DNA of 64,000 nt from Magnetovibrio sp. (GTDB lineage: Bacteria > Pseudomonadota > Alphaproteobacteria > Rhodospirillales > Casp-alpha2), in contig NZFO01000002.1 of NCBI GenBank assembly GCA_002690705.1, forward strand, positions 55,688 through 119,687, given 5' to 3'. The stretch's first letter is position 1. Each line of letters begins with the position of its first letter. Made by a program: the position numbers and the translations under genes. Positions 1 to 10,315 of the stretch are shown piece by piece. The notes under the pieces were generated by a model. It ran no database searches. It had not been told where the DNA came from and was given only the letters and a program-made list of their open reading frames with translations.

Positions 1-887
1 TAGCGGCAGGAGTTGTTGCTGCGGGGGACACCTTGGCGTCACTTATACCACCAAGCGCGATCTTGGTGATTTATGCGATAATTGTTGAAGAATCTATTGG
101 TCGATTGTTAGTTGCTGGTTTTATTCCGGGTATTGTTTCTGCCGTTATCTACGCCTTGTTGATCATTTTTATGGCCACGAAAAACCCAGAGATGGGCCCC
201 CCAGTTAAAGGTTTTACTTGGTCAGATCGAATTGAAAGTTTACCCGGCACATTCCCGGTAATATTTGTCATCGTTATTATCTTCTTCTCCATGTACACCG
301 GTACAGCGACCCCGACGGAGGCGGGCGCAGTTGGGTCCTTTGTAGTTTTCGTTATGGCGCTTTTGGGCGGCATGAAATGGAATACCTTGAAAGACGCTTT
401 ATTAGAAACGGCACGCTTGACTGTGATGATTTTCTCTCTCGTCTGGGGTGTGCTGATCTTTGTTCGCTTTATGGGTTTTGCAGAACTGCCCTCGGTTTTT
501 GCTGAATGGGTTGTTGGTTTGCCGCTTCCACCGGTTGTCACCATGATCTGTATTCTGATGTTTTATATTATCCTCGGTATGTTCATGGATGCCATTGGCA
601 TGTTGTTGTTGACCTTGCCCGTTGTTTACCCAGCGGTGATTGGTCTAGGATATGACCCTATCTGGTTTGGCATTGTGGTTGTTAAAATGTGCGAGGTGTG
701 CCTAATCACGCCACCCATTGGGCTCAACTGTTATGTTGTTGCAGGGGTTAGGCCTGATATACCCCTGCAAGAGGTTTTTAAGGGTATCGGACCATTCTTT
801 GTTGCGGATGTGATCACGTTAGGCGTTTTTTTAGCTTGGCCAGAAGTTATTACTTGGTTACCCGATCTTATGATTAAAAAATTTTAA
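1..887 (+). CDS. TRAP transporter large permease, DctM type (5' end outside window)
   Basis: This is the 3' part of a tripartite ATP-independent periplasmic (TRAP) transporter large membrane subunit, which moves organic acids or similar solutes with a sodium or proton gradient. The reading frame is open from base 3 to the left edge, so the start lies outside the window; about 294 codons are visible of the roughly 425-450 usual for DctM. The first visible residues contain the family signature around LASLIPPSAILVIY and GRLLVAGFIPG. Several hydrophobic helices follow, and the end has the typical segment with CLITPPIGLNCYVVAG. The partner small permease and binding protein should lie to the left. 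The substrate cannot be inferred from this part. Confidence 0.93.
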   Translation, partial: AAGVVAAGDTLASLIPPSAILVIYAIIVEESIGRLLVAGFIPGIVSAVIYALLIIFMATKNPEMGPPVKGFTWSDRIESLPGTFPVIFVIVIIFFSMYTGTATPTEAGAVGSFVVFVMALLGGMKWNTLKDALLETARLTVMIFSLVWGVLIFVRFMGFAELPSVFAEWVVGLPLPPVVTMICILMFYIILGMFMDAIGMLLLTLPVVYPAVIGLGYDPIWFGIVVVKMCEVCLITPPIGLNCYVVAGVRPDIPLQEVFKGIGPFFVADVITLGVFLAWPEVITWLPDLMIKKF

Positions 888-2064
888 GATTGGGTAGAGT
901 TCCAGTAAAGTGTCGTAATGGGTATAGCTTTCTAGATATCTAATTATATTCATAAAGTGCTTTTGTATAACCTCGAAGACAAGCTCACCTCTCTGATAAT
1001 GAATAGTGGAACTAACCGTCACAATACGTGCAGTATTTTGGAGCGTTGGTTCAGTTGCTTCTGCTATGGGGCTAAGAATATCCTCCGAGCAAACGGGCTT
1101 TATAAATTTTACTGAAGTCTAAAAAAAAGCAATTAAAATATCGCCTCTCGTTAACACTAATTGGCCGGCTCCAGTGGCCGTTTGGGCTAATAGTTGGATT
1201 TCATGCGCGAGCACACCCGAATGCCTCCGCGCCTTGAAGTTCCATTTATCGGAGAGGATTTGGCGATTATCTCCAGACGTCAACTGAAAAACTGCAAAAA
1301 ATATCTTTCTTATTGTCCTCTACTTTATTGGCTATTGGCTCTCAATTTTGAGGTCTTAGAATCTATTAGATTCAGCTAATACATGGGCGTGCGGGGCGAG
1401 ACTTGCCTCCGTGATTATCAAAAGTTTACCAATCAAATAAAATTGATCCCACATGACAAGTCTACTAATAATTTGGTGACAGAATCATGGCTGTGTATGC
1501 GAAAATATAGGGGCCTGCGTGTCTTCCTAGTTCACGTCAAAATCCTTGAAATGTGAGTCGGTTGGGAGCGAGCCGATTTTGGATAATTTTCTTCAGATGT
1601 GAGCGCGGGAATTTTTAAAGACCATATTCTTAAATGCTGATGCTTCCACTGAGTCGGTACTTCTATATCGCTGACACTCTGCCAGTCGGTTTCAATAGTG
1701 GAACCTTGATAAGGTATTCACGAAACTTGCTCTGATATTGGAGGGTGTAAACCTTTGCATGGTCTGGTTTAAAATTCAGAAATATTTTTTGTGAATTTCG
1801 TTCTACTTAGTTTGAAGACTTGGATACAAAACTGGCCGTTAGTCGAGTAATATTTTAACCTGATATACGGGGACGAATGGAAGTTGCATCTCTAATATAT
1901 GACTAATTTGTATGAAAAGTTTTTGTCCGGAAGCTCGATTCGTCTCATTAGCCGTCCCAAAGTAATCTAGTCAACGCAGGGACCATAACATCTTGGGTAA
2001 CCATATACGCGTCTAATATTTTGGGACCTGCTGAAAATATATTTTTGATCAGTTGAAAAAGTAA
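888..2064. other. 1.2 kb intergenic stretch without a recognisable gene
   Basis: No reading frame here looks like a known protein. The longest, a 61-codon frame near 1194-1379, has no recognisable motif and no good ribosome binding site. I see no tRNA T-loop signature, strong terminator hairpin or tandem repeat. The DNA looks more AT-rich than the flanking genes. It could be a decayed gene or hold an unrecognised small RNA. Confidence 0.5.
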
Positions 2065-3492
2065 TCATCGCGGCAGATTAGTGCTACCCGTAAGGTACTC
2101 GTCCACCGCGCGGGCACACTGACGACCTTCACGGATTGCCCAAACTACTAGCGACTGCCCTCGGCGCATATCCCCGGCTGCAAAAACCTTATCGATCGAC
2201 GTGGTGTAATTGTCGACGCTGGCTTTGACATTACCCCGTTCATCATAGGCCACACCGATGCCGTCTAGTAGTCCTTTGTGTATGGGATTATTGAACCCCA
2301 TTGCCAACAAAACTAGGTCAGCTTTTATTTGGAACTCGGAATTTGGAACTTCTTGCATGCCCTCCGAACCCCTCTCGAGGCGCACCGTATTTAAAGCGGA
2401 TACCCAACCATTTTTGCCTTCAAAAGATTTTGTTGCCACCGCCCACTCTCTAAGGCATCCCTCATCGTGGGAGGAAGAGGTTCGAAGCTTTAGCGGCCAA
2501 TTTGGCCAAGACAGACTTTTATCCTCGCTACTAGGAGGTTTTGGCATAATTTCCATTTGTGTAATTGATGCCGCGCCTTGACGATTTGAGGTGCCCACGC
2601 AGTCAGCTCCTGTATCGCCACCGCCAATAACTACAACATGTTTTCCAGTGGCCAGAATGTCGAGATTGTCCACAATTAACTCTTCGGAAATACGCCTATT
2701 TTGCTGTGTTAGAAAACGCATGGCAAAATGAATGCCTTTTAGATCACGGCCCGGTAAAGGAAGATCCCGAGGAACTTCTGCCCCACCAGTTAGCACCAGT
2801 GCATCAAAATCCGTCATCAAAGTGAGAGGGTTAATATCGACGCCCACGTGGCTATTAGGGCGAAATTCTACACCCTCGGCTTGCATCTGCGAAATACGTC
2901 GGTCAATGAGGTTTTTATTCATTTTGAAATCTGGGATGCCATAGCGCATTAAGCCGCCAATTTTAGCATTTTTCTCAAAAATAATAACCCGATGGCCAGC
3001 ACGCGCCAGTTGCTGTGCGCAAGCCATACCCGCAGGCCCAGACCCCACCACCGCAATCTGCTTCCCGGTGCCGTGAGGGGGAACAATCGGTTGCACCCAT
3101 CCTTCTTCCCACCCTTTGTCAACTATGGCGCACTCAATTGTTTTGATGCTAACAGGTTCATCGCTAATATTTAGGGTACAGGCTGCCTCACAGGGCGCTG
3201 GGCAGATACGCCCGGTGAATTCTGGGAAATTGTTGGTGGAGTGAAGAACGTCCAAGGCTTGTCGCCAGTCGCCACGGTAAACCAGGTCGTTCCATTCTGG
3301 GATGATGTTATTGACTGGGCACCCGTTATGGCAAAATGGAATGCCGCAATCCATGCAACGTGCACCTTGATTTGAGACACCCTCATCCGTCAGTGGGATA
3401 AAAAATTCATCATAATTTTGAACTCGCGTCTCGGCCGCTGTATACGTTCTATCCGTGCGTTCTATCTCCATAAACCCCGTGGCTTTGCCCAT
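2065..3492 (-). CDS. gltD: Glutamate synthase [NADPH] small (beta) subunit
   Basis: GltD passes electrons from NAD(P)H through FAD to the large subunit, which makes glutamate from glutamine and 2-oxoglutarate. The 475 residues match the family length. The N-terminus starts [15 protein letters not shown], followed by cysteine-rich iron-sulfur segments [17 protein letters not shown] and a second group around [12 protein letters not shown] first dinucleotide-binding motif ([16 protein letters not shown]) is followed by a second ([12 protein letters not shown]) and the closing FAD motif near [17 protein letters not shown]. The start is supported by an AGAGGA element about 8 bases upstream. It lies 27 bases downstream of gltB on the same strand, so the two are probably co-transcribed. 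Confidence 0.97.
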   Translation of the reverse strand: MGKATGFMEIERTDRTYTAAETRVQNYDEFFIPLTDEGVSNQGARCMDCGIPFCHNGCPVNNIIPEWNDLVYRGDWRQALDVLHSTNNFPEFTGRICPAPCEAACTLNISDEPVSIKTIECAIVDKGWEEGWVQPIVPPHGTGKQIAVVGSGPAGMACAQQLARAGHRVIIFEKNAKIGGLMRYGIPDFKMNKNLIDRRISQMQAEGVEFRPNSHVGVDINPLTLMTDFDALVLTGGAEVPRDLPLPGRDLKGIHFAMRFLTQQNRRISEELIVDNLDILATGKHVVVIGGGDTGADCVGTSNRQGAASITQMEIMPKPPSSEDKSLSWPNWPLKLRTSSSHDEGCLREWAVATKSFEGKNGWVSALNTVRLERGSEGMQEVPNSEFQIKADLVLLAMGFNNPIHKGLLDGIGVAYDERGNVKASVDNYTTSIDKVFAAGDMRRGQSLVVWAIREGRQCARAVDEYLTGSTNLPR

Positions 3493-3519
3493 GGTGGCTA
3501 TCCTCTCTCCTGAAAACTA

Positions 3520-6500
3520 TCAATTTCCCGCAGCAACATGTAATCTTGGCGAGTTTCTCTCCCCTACCCGCATATCTGTGAGGGCACGTTTATAATCAAT
3601 GGGGACGACCTTGAGAAATTTAGCTATGTGGTTGTCCCAGTCAGCGAGGATAGACTTTGCCCTGCTGGAGTTGGTATAATGAAGATGCTGTTCAACCAAA
3701 TAGTAGATACGTTGAGCGTCATCAGTTAACATATCGGTCATGACGTCGTCGAGCCTGAGCCCTTCTGTTGAGACGCTCTTTCCATGAATGCGCTCGAGTT
3801 CGACCATCTCGCCGTTGCAGCGTTTAGTGAAGTCACCGGTTTCATCTAAGATATAGGCTATGCCGCCGGACATTCCGGCTGCAAAATTTCGCCCGGTCCC
3901 ACCAAGAACAACTACGCAGCCACCGGTCATATACTCGCAACCATGGTCGCCGACTCCTTCAACAACAGCAATAGCACCGGAATTTCGGACCGCGAAACGT
4001 TCTCCGGCAACACCATGAAAATAACATTCCCCGCTAATCGCGCCATAAAGAACAGTGTTACCAATGATAATATTATCCTCAGGTATGATTGAGCTGGCAC
4101 TTGATGGCCTTACAATCAAGCGACCGCCTGAGAGCCCTTTGCCAACATAATCATTCGCGTCCCCCTGTAAATCAATAGTTACACCTTTAGCTAACCATGC
4201 CCCGAGGCTCTGCCCGGCTGTGCCTGTCATGTTAATTTGAATTGTGTCGTCTGGCAGACCCGCGTGACCATAACGCTTGGCAATCTCGCCTGACAACATA
4301 GCCCCTACAGTACGATTGATATTGCGGACTGACATCTCAATAATCACTGGAGTTTTATTTTTAATCGCAATTTGAGCTTGCTTGATCAGTTTTTTATCAA
4401 GGGCTTTGTCAAGTCCATGATTTTGGGTTTCCGAGTTGAAGACTGCTACGTCTGGTCCAACCACGGGAATGGTGAATATCGGCCTGAGATCTAAGCCCTT
4501 CGCTTTCCAGTGATTAACTGCATCACGAGTATCCAAACGATCCATTCTACCGATCATTTCATTCATCGTTCGAAAACCAAGCTCTGCCATGATTTCCCGC
4601 ACTTCCTCGGCGATAAACTTAAAAAAATTCATGACATCCTCGGGTTTACCAGTAAAGCGTTTGCGAAGTTCTGGGTCTTGTGTTGCGACTCCGGTGGGGC
4701 AGGTGTTTAAGTGACATTTACGCATCATAATGCAACCTGAGGAGATCAATGCGGCTGTCGCGAACCCAAACTCATCTGCACCCAGAAGCGCGCCGATAAT
4801 GACGTCTCGGCCGGTGCGCAGTCCGCCATCCACTTGAACGGCGATTCGCCCGCGTAGTTTATTGAGAACCAGAGTTTGATGTGTTTCTGCAAGGCCTAAC
4901 TCCCAGAACGAGCCAGCATTCATGATTGAAGTCAGCGGGCTTGCACCTGTACCGCCATCATTACCTGAAATGGTCACGTGATCAGCATGTGCCTTTGATA
5001 CACCAGCCGCAACTGTGCCAACACCAACCTCAGAAACAAGCTTCACCGAGATACGAGCTTTTGGATTGACGTTTTTTAAGTCGTGGATGAGCTGCGCCAA
5101 ATCCTCAATAGAATAGATATCGTGATGGGGTGGGGGTGAAATCAAGCCTACGCCGGGAGTTGAATGCCGAACCTTTGCAATACCCATATCAACCTTGTGG
5201 CCGGGGAGTTGGCCGCCTTCGCCGGGTTTCGCGCCCTGAGCCATTTTAATTTGAATGTCATCAGCGTTGACGAGGTACTCCGTAGTTACACCGAAGCGTC
5301 CGGATGCCACTTGTTTAATAGCGGATCGCATATTGTCGCCGTTTTTTTGCAATGTGTAACGGCTAGACTCTTCGCCACCCTCACCCGTATTTGATTTGCC
5401 ACCCAAGCGGTTCATGGCAATGGCAAGCGTGGTATGAGCCTCCCACGAAATTGAGCCGAATGACATAGCGCCCGTAGCGAAACGTTTTACAATTTTTGTC
5501 GCGCACTCCACTTCATTCAGCGGAACGGGGACCCCAGCACGTTTTAGTTTGAATAGCCCACGTAGATTTCGGAGCTTCAGACTTTGATCATTGACCTCGT
5601 CAGAGTATTCTTTGAACTTGTCATAATCGTTCGCTCGGACGGCGTGCTGCAGCCTACCCACAGTTGATGGTGACCAAACATGCTCCTCACCGCGCAGCCG
5701 ATATGCATAATCACCCCCTACATCAAGAGCGTTGGTTAGTATTGGATCATCGCCAAAGGCAGCTTGATGTCGTTGCAGGGTTTCTTCCGCCACCTCTTTC
5801 AAACCAATGCCTTCAATTACGGTTGCTGTTTTGGTAAAATATTTTTCGACGAATGCAGAATTGAGGCCAACAGCGTCAAAGATTTGTGCGCCACAATAAG
5901 ACTGATATGTCGAAATACCCATCTTTGACATAACCTTCATTATTCCTTTTGAGATTGCTCGGGTGTAACGAGCGTGAATGTCACTTACTGTGACTGGCTC
6001 GTCCAGATCATCACGAAGCGCAGACAGCGTATCCATTGCGAGATACGGGTTAATGGCCTCTGCGCCATATCCCGCCAACAGACAAAAATCATGTACTTTT
6101 CGGGCCTCACCTGTCTCTACCACCAAACCAACCTCCGTCCGTAAGCCCTCGCGGATAAGATAATGATGAACGGCGGCGGTGGCCAAAAGTGCTGGAATAG
6201 CAATATTATCAGCATTCATTCCGCGGTCAGAAAGTACTAAAATATTGTGGTCGGTTTCCACGATGTTCTTGGCTTTTTCGCACAACTTATCCAGCGCGAT
6301 AGCCATGCCCTCTGCGCCCTCTGATGCAGCGTAGCAAATACTGAGTGTCTCTGCACGAAAGTCAGCATCGAGGAGATTTTGTATTCGCCGTATTTTTTCT
6401 AAATCACCATTGGTTAGGATCGGTTGGCGAACTTCCAAGCGCTTGTGACTGCCCCCGGTCTCCAAATCAAGCAAGTTGGGCCTTGGCCCGATTAATGACA

Positions 6501-8178
6501 CCATGGACATGACCGACTCTTCTCTAATCGGATCTACTGGTGGGTTGGTCACTTGGGCAAAATTCTGGTGAAAGTAGTCAAATAACACTTTTGAGCGGTC
6601 TGATAGGACCGCGGGTGGTATATCCCGGCCCATTGACCCAACAGGATCCTGACCACCCTCCACCATTGGCATGAGAAAGAATTTGATATCCTCTTGACTA
6701 TAACCGAAAGCCTGCTGACGATCGAGGAGAGTGCCTCGGTCTGGCGGCATGGCTGATATTTCTTGGGGAAGATTTTCCAATTTGATTTGCGTTGCCGCAA
6801 GCCAAGCACCGTAAGGTTTTGCCTCAGAGAGAGTGGCCTTTAATTCTTCATCATCAACGATGCGTCCCTCTTCCAAGTCAATCAGGAGCATTTTGCCTGG
6901 TTGCAAACGCCATTTAGCAATGATGTTTTCTTCTTTGTATGGCAATACGCCAACTTCAGAGCCAAGCACAACATGATCATCATCAGTGACGATATATCTC
7001 GCCGGACGGAGGCCGTTCCGGTCTAATGTGGCACCAATTTGCTTTCCGTCGGTGAAGGCGATGGCGGCTGGGCCGTCCCAAGGCTCCATCAAAGCGGCGT
7101 GATATTCATAAAATGCTCTCCGTTTTTGATCCATTAAAGGATGGCCATCCCAAGCTTCTGGAATCATCATCATCATTGCGTGAGCCAAGGAATAACCGCC
7201 TGCGACCAATAATTCTACGGCGTTATCGAAAGTCGCAGTATCTGATGCCCCGTCGCCTATCAACGGCCACAGCTTTTCAAGATCATCACCGAGTAAGTTG
7301 GAGATCATGGAATGGCGGCGTGCCAGCATCCAATTAATGTTACCACGCACAGTATTAATTTCGCCATTATGACAGAGATAACGGAAAGGCTGTGCTAATG
7401 GCCACGATGGAAAAGTGTTAGTAGAAAATCTCTGATGAACAAGGGCTAAGGCGGACATAAGGCGCTGATCCTGCAGATCAAGATAGTACTTATTCAAATT
7501 CGGCGCGAGAACCATACCTTTGTAAACGATGGTACGGGCTGATAACGACGGCATATAAAAATGCCCAATGTCTTCGAGATCTGCATCCCAAACGACATGA
7601 TGAGCTTGCTTTCGAATGACATATAACTTACGTTCAAAAGCATCAGTATCCTCGCAACTTTTACCTCGCTTAATAAATACCTGCCGAATGAGAGGTTCAT
7701 TAGGTTTGACACTATCGCCGAGCCAAGAATTATCGACGGGGACATCCCGCCAACCAAGAACTTCTTGGCCCTCCGCGCGTATGGTGCGCTCAATAGCCTC
7801 TTGGCACACGCTTGTGTGAGCTGGGCTCCGCGGCAGAAATACCATGCCGACCCCATATTCGCCCTCCACAGGCAGCTCAAAACCAAGATCGCCTTGTTCC
7901 GCTCTAAAAAAAACGTCAGGAATTTGCAGAAGCATCCCCGCTCCATCGCCAGCTAGGGGATCTGCACCAACCGCACCTCGATGATCTAGATTGATAAGGA
8001 TTTCTATACCCCGACGAACAATGTCATGGCTCCTCCTATTCTTGATATTCGCGATGAATCCAAGGCCACAGTTATCATGTTCGCGCACAGGATCATAAAG
8101 ACCTTGTTTTTTAGGTAATCCTGGAGCGGAACGCTCTTTAATCAAGTTGTGCGTGTCGGGCCTACCACTTCGGCGCAT
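3520..8178 (-). CDS. gltB: Glutamate synthase large (alpha) subunit
   Basis: GltB is the catalytic subunit of bacterial glutamate synthase. An N-terminal class II glutamine amidotransferase domain follows a short propeptide, with the nucleophile Cys in DNCGLGFIANIKNRR; a central domain, an FMN-binding synthase domain (IKQVASGRFGVTTEYL, GEGGQLPGHKV, SPPPHHDIYS, SGNDGGTGASPL) and a C-terminal beta-helix domain complete it. The 3Fe-4S cysteines are in CIMMRKCHLNTCPTGVATQ. At about 1552 residues it is of normal length. Two in-frame ATGs are possible at 8190 and 8178; the second is preferred because GGGAGA sits just upstream of it, and either leaves a propeptide of about 36-40 residues. It heads the gltB-gltD operon. 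Confidence 0.97.
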   Translation of the reverse strand: MRRSGRPDTHNLIKERSAPGLPKKQGLYDPVREHDNCGLGFIANIKNRRSHDIVRRGIEILINLDHRGAVGADPLAGDGAGMLLQIPDVFFRAEQGDLGFELPVEGEYGVGMVFLPRSPAHTSVCQEAIERTIRAEGQEVLGWRDVPVDNSWLGDSVKPNEPLIRQVFIKRGKSCEDTDAFERKLYVIRKQAHHVVWDADLEDIGHFYMPSLSARTIVYKGMVLAPNLNKYYLDLQDQRLMSALALVHQRFSTNTFPSWPLAQPFRYLCHNGEINTVRGNINWMLARRHSMISNLLGDDLEKLWPLIGDGASDTATFDNAVELLVAGGYSLAHAMMMMIPEAWDGHPLMDQKRRAFYEYHAALMEPWDGPAAIAFTDGKQIGATLDRNGLRPARYIVTDDDHVVLGSEVGVLPYKEENIIAKWRLQPGKMLLIDLEEGRIVDDEELKATLSEAKPYGAWLAATQIKLENLPQEISAMPPDRGTLLDRQQAFGYSQEDIKFFLMPMVEGGQDPVGSMGRDIPPAVLSDRSKVLFDYFHQNFAQVTNPPVDPIREESVMSMVSLIGPRPNLLDLETGGSHKRLEVRQPILTNGDLEKIRRIQNLLDADFRAETLSICYAASEGAEGMAIALDKLCEKAKNIVETDHNILVLSDRGMNADNIAIPALLATAAVHHYLIREGLRTEVGLVVETGEARKVHDFCLLAGYGAEAINPYLAMDTLSALRDDLDEPVTVSDIHARYTRAISKGIMKVMSKMGISTYQSYCGAQIFDAVGLNSAFVEKYFTKTATVIEGIGLKEVAEETLQRHQAAFGDDPILTNALDVGGDYAYRLRGEEHVWSPSTVGRLQHAVRANDYDKFKEYSDEVNDQSLKLRNLRGLFKLKRAGVPVPLNEVECATKIVKRFATGAMSFGSISWEAHTTLAIAMNRLGGKSNTGEGGEESSRYTLQKNGDNMRSAIKQVASGRFGVTTEYLVNADDIQIKMAQGAKPGEGGQLPGHKVDMGIAKVRHSTPGVGLISPPPHHDIYSIEDLAQLIHDLKNVNPKARISVKLVSEVGVGTVAAGVSKAHADHVTISGNDGGTGASPLTSIMNAGSFWELGLAETHQTLVLNKLRGRIAVQVDGGLRTGRDVIIGALLGADEFGFATAALISSGCIMMRKCHLNTCPTGVATQDPELRKRFTGKPEDVMNFFKFIAEEVREIMAELGFRTMNEMIGRMDRLDTRDAVNHWKAKGLDLRPIFTIPVVGPDVAVFNSETQNHGLDKALDKKLIKQAQIAIKNKTPVIIEMSVRNINRTVGAMLSGEIAKRYGHAGLPDDTIQINMTGTAGQSLGAWLAKGVTIDLQGDANDYVGKGLSGGRLIVRPSSASSIIPEDNIIIGNTVLYGAISGECYFHGVAGERFAVRNSGAIAVVEGVGDHGCEYMTGGCVVVLGGTGRNFAAGMSGGIAYILDETGDFTKRCNGEMVELERIHGKSVSTEGLRLDDVMTDMLTDDAQRIYYLVEQHLHYTNSSRAKSILADWDNHIAKFLKVVPIDYKRALTDMRVGERNSPRLHVAAGN

Positions 8179-8314
8179 GTTCTCTCCCATTTATTGGAAA
8201 ATTGAGGCCAGCGTAGATAGCAAAACTAAAGCTCTCATGCCAGCGCCAAATAGTATTTTAATACATTTACCATAACATAATCATCTTTGTGAAATTTTTA
8301 AGCACAAACAATTC

Positions 8315-8343
8315 TTGGGTGATTGCCCGAGGCTTGGTATAAG
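8315..8343 (+). promoter_or_regulatory. Possible sigma-70 promoter for uppP
   Basis: TTGGGT and TATAAG are separated by exactly 17 bases, ending 26 bases before the uppP start in the divergent gltB-uppP spacer. The -35 match is moderate, so this is only a candidate. Confidence 0.35.
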
Positions 8344-8369
8344 ATTACTCGATTTAGGGAGTTGGTAGG

Positions 8370-9176
8370 TTGGCATACGTACATATAGCGGTTTTAGCTG
8401 TAGTTCAGGGGATAACGGAATTTCTTCCGGTAAGTTCGTCTGGACATCTCGTTTTGGTTCCGCTTTTTCTTCAGGTGCCAGATCAAGGACTTCTGATTGA
8501 TATAGCCGTGCATGTGGGTACTTTGGGGGCGGTGATTCTCTATTTTTGGCGGGATATGTGGTCGATATTTGGCGGTATCACGCGGTTATTAAAGGGACGG
8601 CGCGATCGAGGTTCCAAATTAGCGGGCTTACTTCTCATCGGTTCGGTCCCGGTTGTCGCAGCTGGGTTTCTGCTTAATAACCTGTCTCCGGGCGGCATAA
8701 GAGGGCTCGAAGTTATTGGCTGGGCGACACTTGGGTTTGGTGTACTCCTATTAATCGCTGATAAAATTGGTATGACATTGCGGCGAATAGAACATTTACG
8801 CTGGGGTGATGCAGTAATTATTGGAATGGCCCAAGCGCTAGCATTAATCCCGGGAACAAGTCGCTCCGGTATCTGTATGACGGCGGGGCGAATGATGGGG
8901 ATGGAGCGTCATGAGTCGGCGCGTTTCGCAATGCTACTCGGTATTCCTGCGATTTTTGCTGCGGGTGCCTTAAAGGGTTGGGAGCTCTACCAATCTGATA
9001 ATTTTCAGCTAACTTTGGACGCTATCCTAGCAGCGGGCCTGTCGTTTTTGACGGCCTTGGTAGCAATCACATTAATGATGGCTTGGCTTCGTCGTGCATC
9101 TTTCACCATATTCGGCGTGTATCGAATATTACTCGGGATATTCCTTTTGGCTATTTCTTACCGATGGATTAGTTAG
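8370..9176 (+). CDS. uppP: Undecaprenyl-diphosphate phosphatase (BacA family)
   Basis: UppP dephosphorylates undecaprenyl diphosphate so the lipid carrier can be reused for peptidoglycan and other envelope polymers; overproduction gives bacitracin resistance in other species. The family motifs are present: QGITEFLPVSSSGHL near the N-terminus, with the catalytic Glu and the SSSGH loop, and the second conserved loop LIPGTSRSGICMTAGRMMGM around residues 160-180. About eight hydrophobic segments make it an inner-membrane protein. At 268 residues the length is normal. Translation appears to start at TTG, preceded by an AGGGAG element 8 bases away. It converges on the broken M20 gene, with a 4-base overlap of stops. 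Confidence 0.96.
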   Translation: MAYVHIAVLAVVQGITEFLPVSSSGHLVLVPLFLQVPDQGLLIDIAVHVGTLGAVILYFWRDMWSIFGGITRLLKGRRDRGSKLAGLLLIGSVPVVAAGFLLNNLSPGGIRGLEVIGWATLGFGVLLLIADKIGMTLRRIEHLRWGDAVIIGMAQALALIPGTSRSGICMTAGRMMGMERHESARFAMLLGIPAIFAAGALKGWELYQSDNFQLTLDAILAAGLSFLTALVAITLMMAWLRRASFTIFGVYRILLGIFLLAISYRWIS

Positions 9177-10315
9177 CCGGTGAGTACCTTCCGGGCTATT
9201 TGAGTATAAATTTTTACCGCAGTTGCAGTCGCGCCAATGGAGACCCATTCATCATTTTGACCACTCATACCCAGCTCTCCGGGCCCAATGATTGCACGAG
9301 GGATTCCCAGAGCCGGAACGAGCACATTTGAATCTGAAAAATAGTGTGCCCCCCCAACTCTATCATTACTGCCCATAATCCGATTACGAATATCCAAGCA
9401 AGTAAGGATAAATGGGTCCTAGGCCTCTGTTTCGATGGGTAGTTTTTCGTCAATTACCTCAAAGCTAAAACTAGAATCTGATATTGCTCTGAGTTTCTCA
9501 ATAATAAGATCTGTTTTCATGCTCGGTAAAGTTCGGATGTCGAGAGTTGCACGCGCGTAATCTGGTCTCATGTTTGGAGCATTACCGGCGGCGAGACCAT
9601 TAACGGCTATAGAGGGAAACCTGAGTGTTGGATGCGGTTTTGATGAAAGTTTCAGTCTTGATAGTTTTTTACAAAACGTTATCAGCTTTTGTATTGCATT
9701 ATTGCCGCCAAGGGCGGATGAGTGGCCACTAGACCCACGCGTGATGACGTTTAGCCAGAGTGCTCCCGTCTCTGCATTAATCAGTCTGAGTGAACTTGGC
9801 TCACTAATTAAGAGCCAACCCGCATCTTTTAACGCACCAATCTCAACCATACGTTTTGCACCGATACAGTCGGTACTCTTTCCGGCGGAGAATGCTAGAA
9901 TTAGATCGCCAGAGAGCTTTAATCCCTCGTTTTTCAAACAGGAAGCCGCAATAATCATGGCGGCGATACCACTCTTCATGTCCGCCGAGCCGCGTCCATA
10001 TATTTTATCACCCACGATTTGGGGAAAAAATGGAGGATGCTGCCATCTAGTATCTCCGATGGGCATAGTGTCCATATGGGCTGAAAAGACCAGTCCGGGT
10101 GAGAACCCTTTACCGGGTAATCGGGCTATGATATTTACCCGACCGGGTAGAAATTCGTCGCGAATAACGTTGAAACCGAATGCTTCTAACTCTTTGTGGA
10201 GATAAGTTGCGATAGCAGTTTCATTGCCGGGGGGATCAGGGCTCGCATGGCTGATAAGCCCCGCCAATAGGGAAAGTAGAGCGTCCATCAAGCAATCAGT
10301 ATCCAGCTTGGACAT
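9173..10315 (-). pseudogene. M20-family peptidase/deacylase (ArgE/DapE-like), interrupted by an in-frame TAG
   Basis: The first 298 codons give the catalytic domain of an M20 metal-dependent amidohydrolase, with the metal His/Asp motif in FSAHMDTMPIGD and the bridging Asp in YGRGSADMKSG. Reading stops at a TAG (9419-9421), but the same frame continues for about 80 codons with clear family C-terminal sequence (GGAHYFSDSNVLVPALGIPR, then a DEWVSI end), so this is a nonsense codon and not a frameshift. Where the family normally has a catalytic Glu-Glu pair, this protein reads AFSAGKSTDCIGA, and the C-terminal His ligand position appears to be Gly in MSGQNDEWV. Together these suggest an inactive gene. 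The 5' end overlaps the upstream dehydrogenase gene by 20 bases, so both were once one operon. Confidence 0.82.

Noticed and set aside
1194..1379. 61-codon frame in the large spacer
   Set aside because: No recognisable motif, no ribosome site and composition that fits chance; not called as a gene.
7494..7946. 150-codon minus-strand frame overlapping gltB
   Set aside because: It lies within gltB in another frame; GltB motifs on the same strand are unambiguous.
9570..10205. 211-codon plus-strand frame over the M20 gene
   Set aside because: It is antisense to clear M20 catalytic motifs and has no motif of its own.
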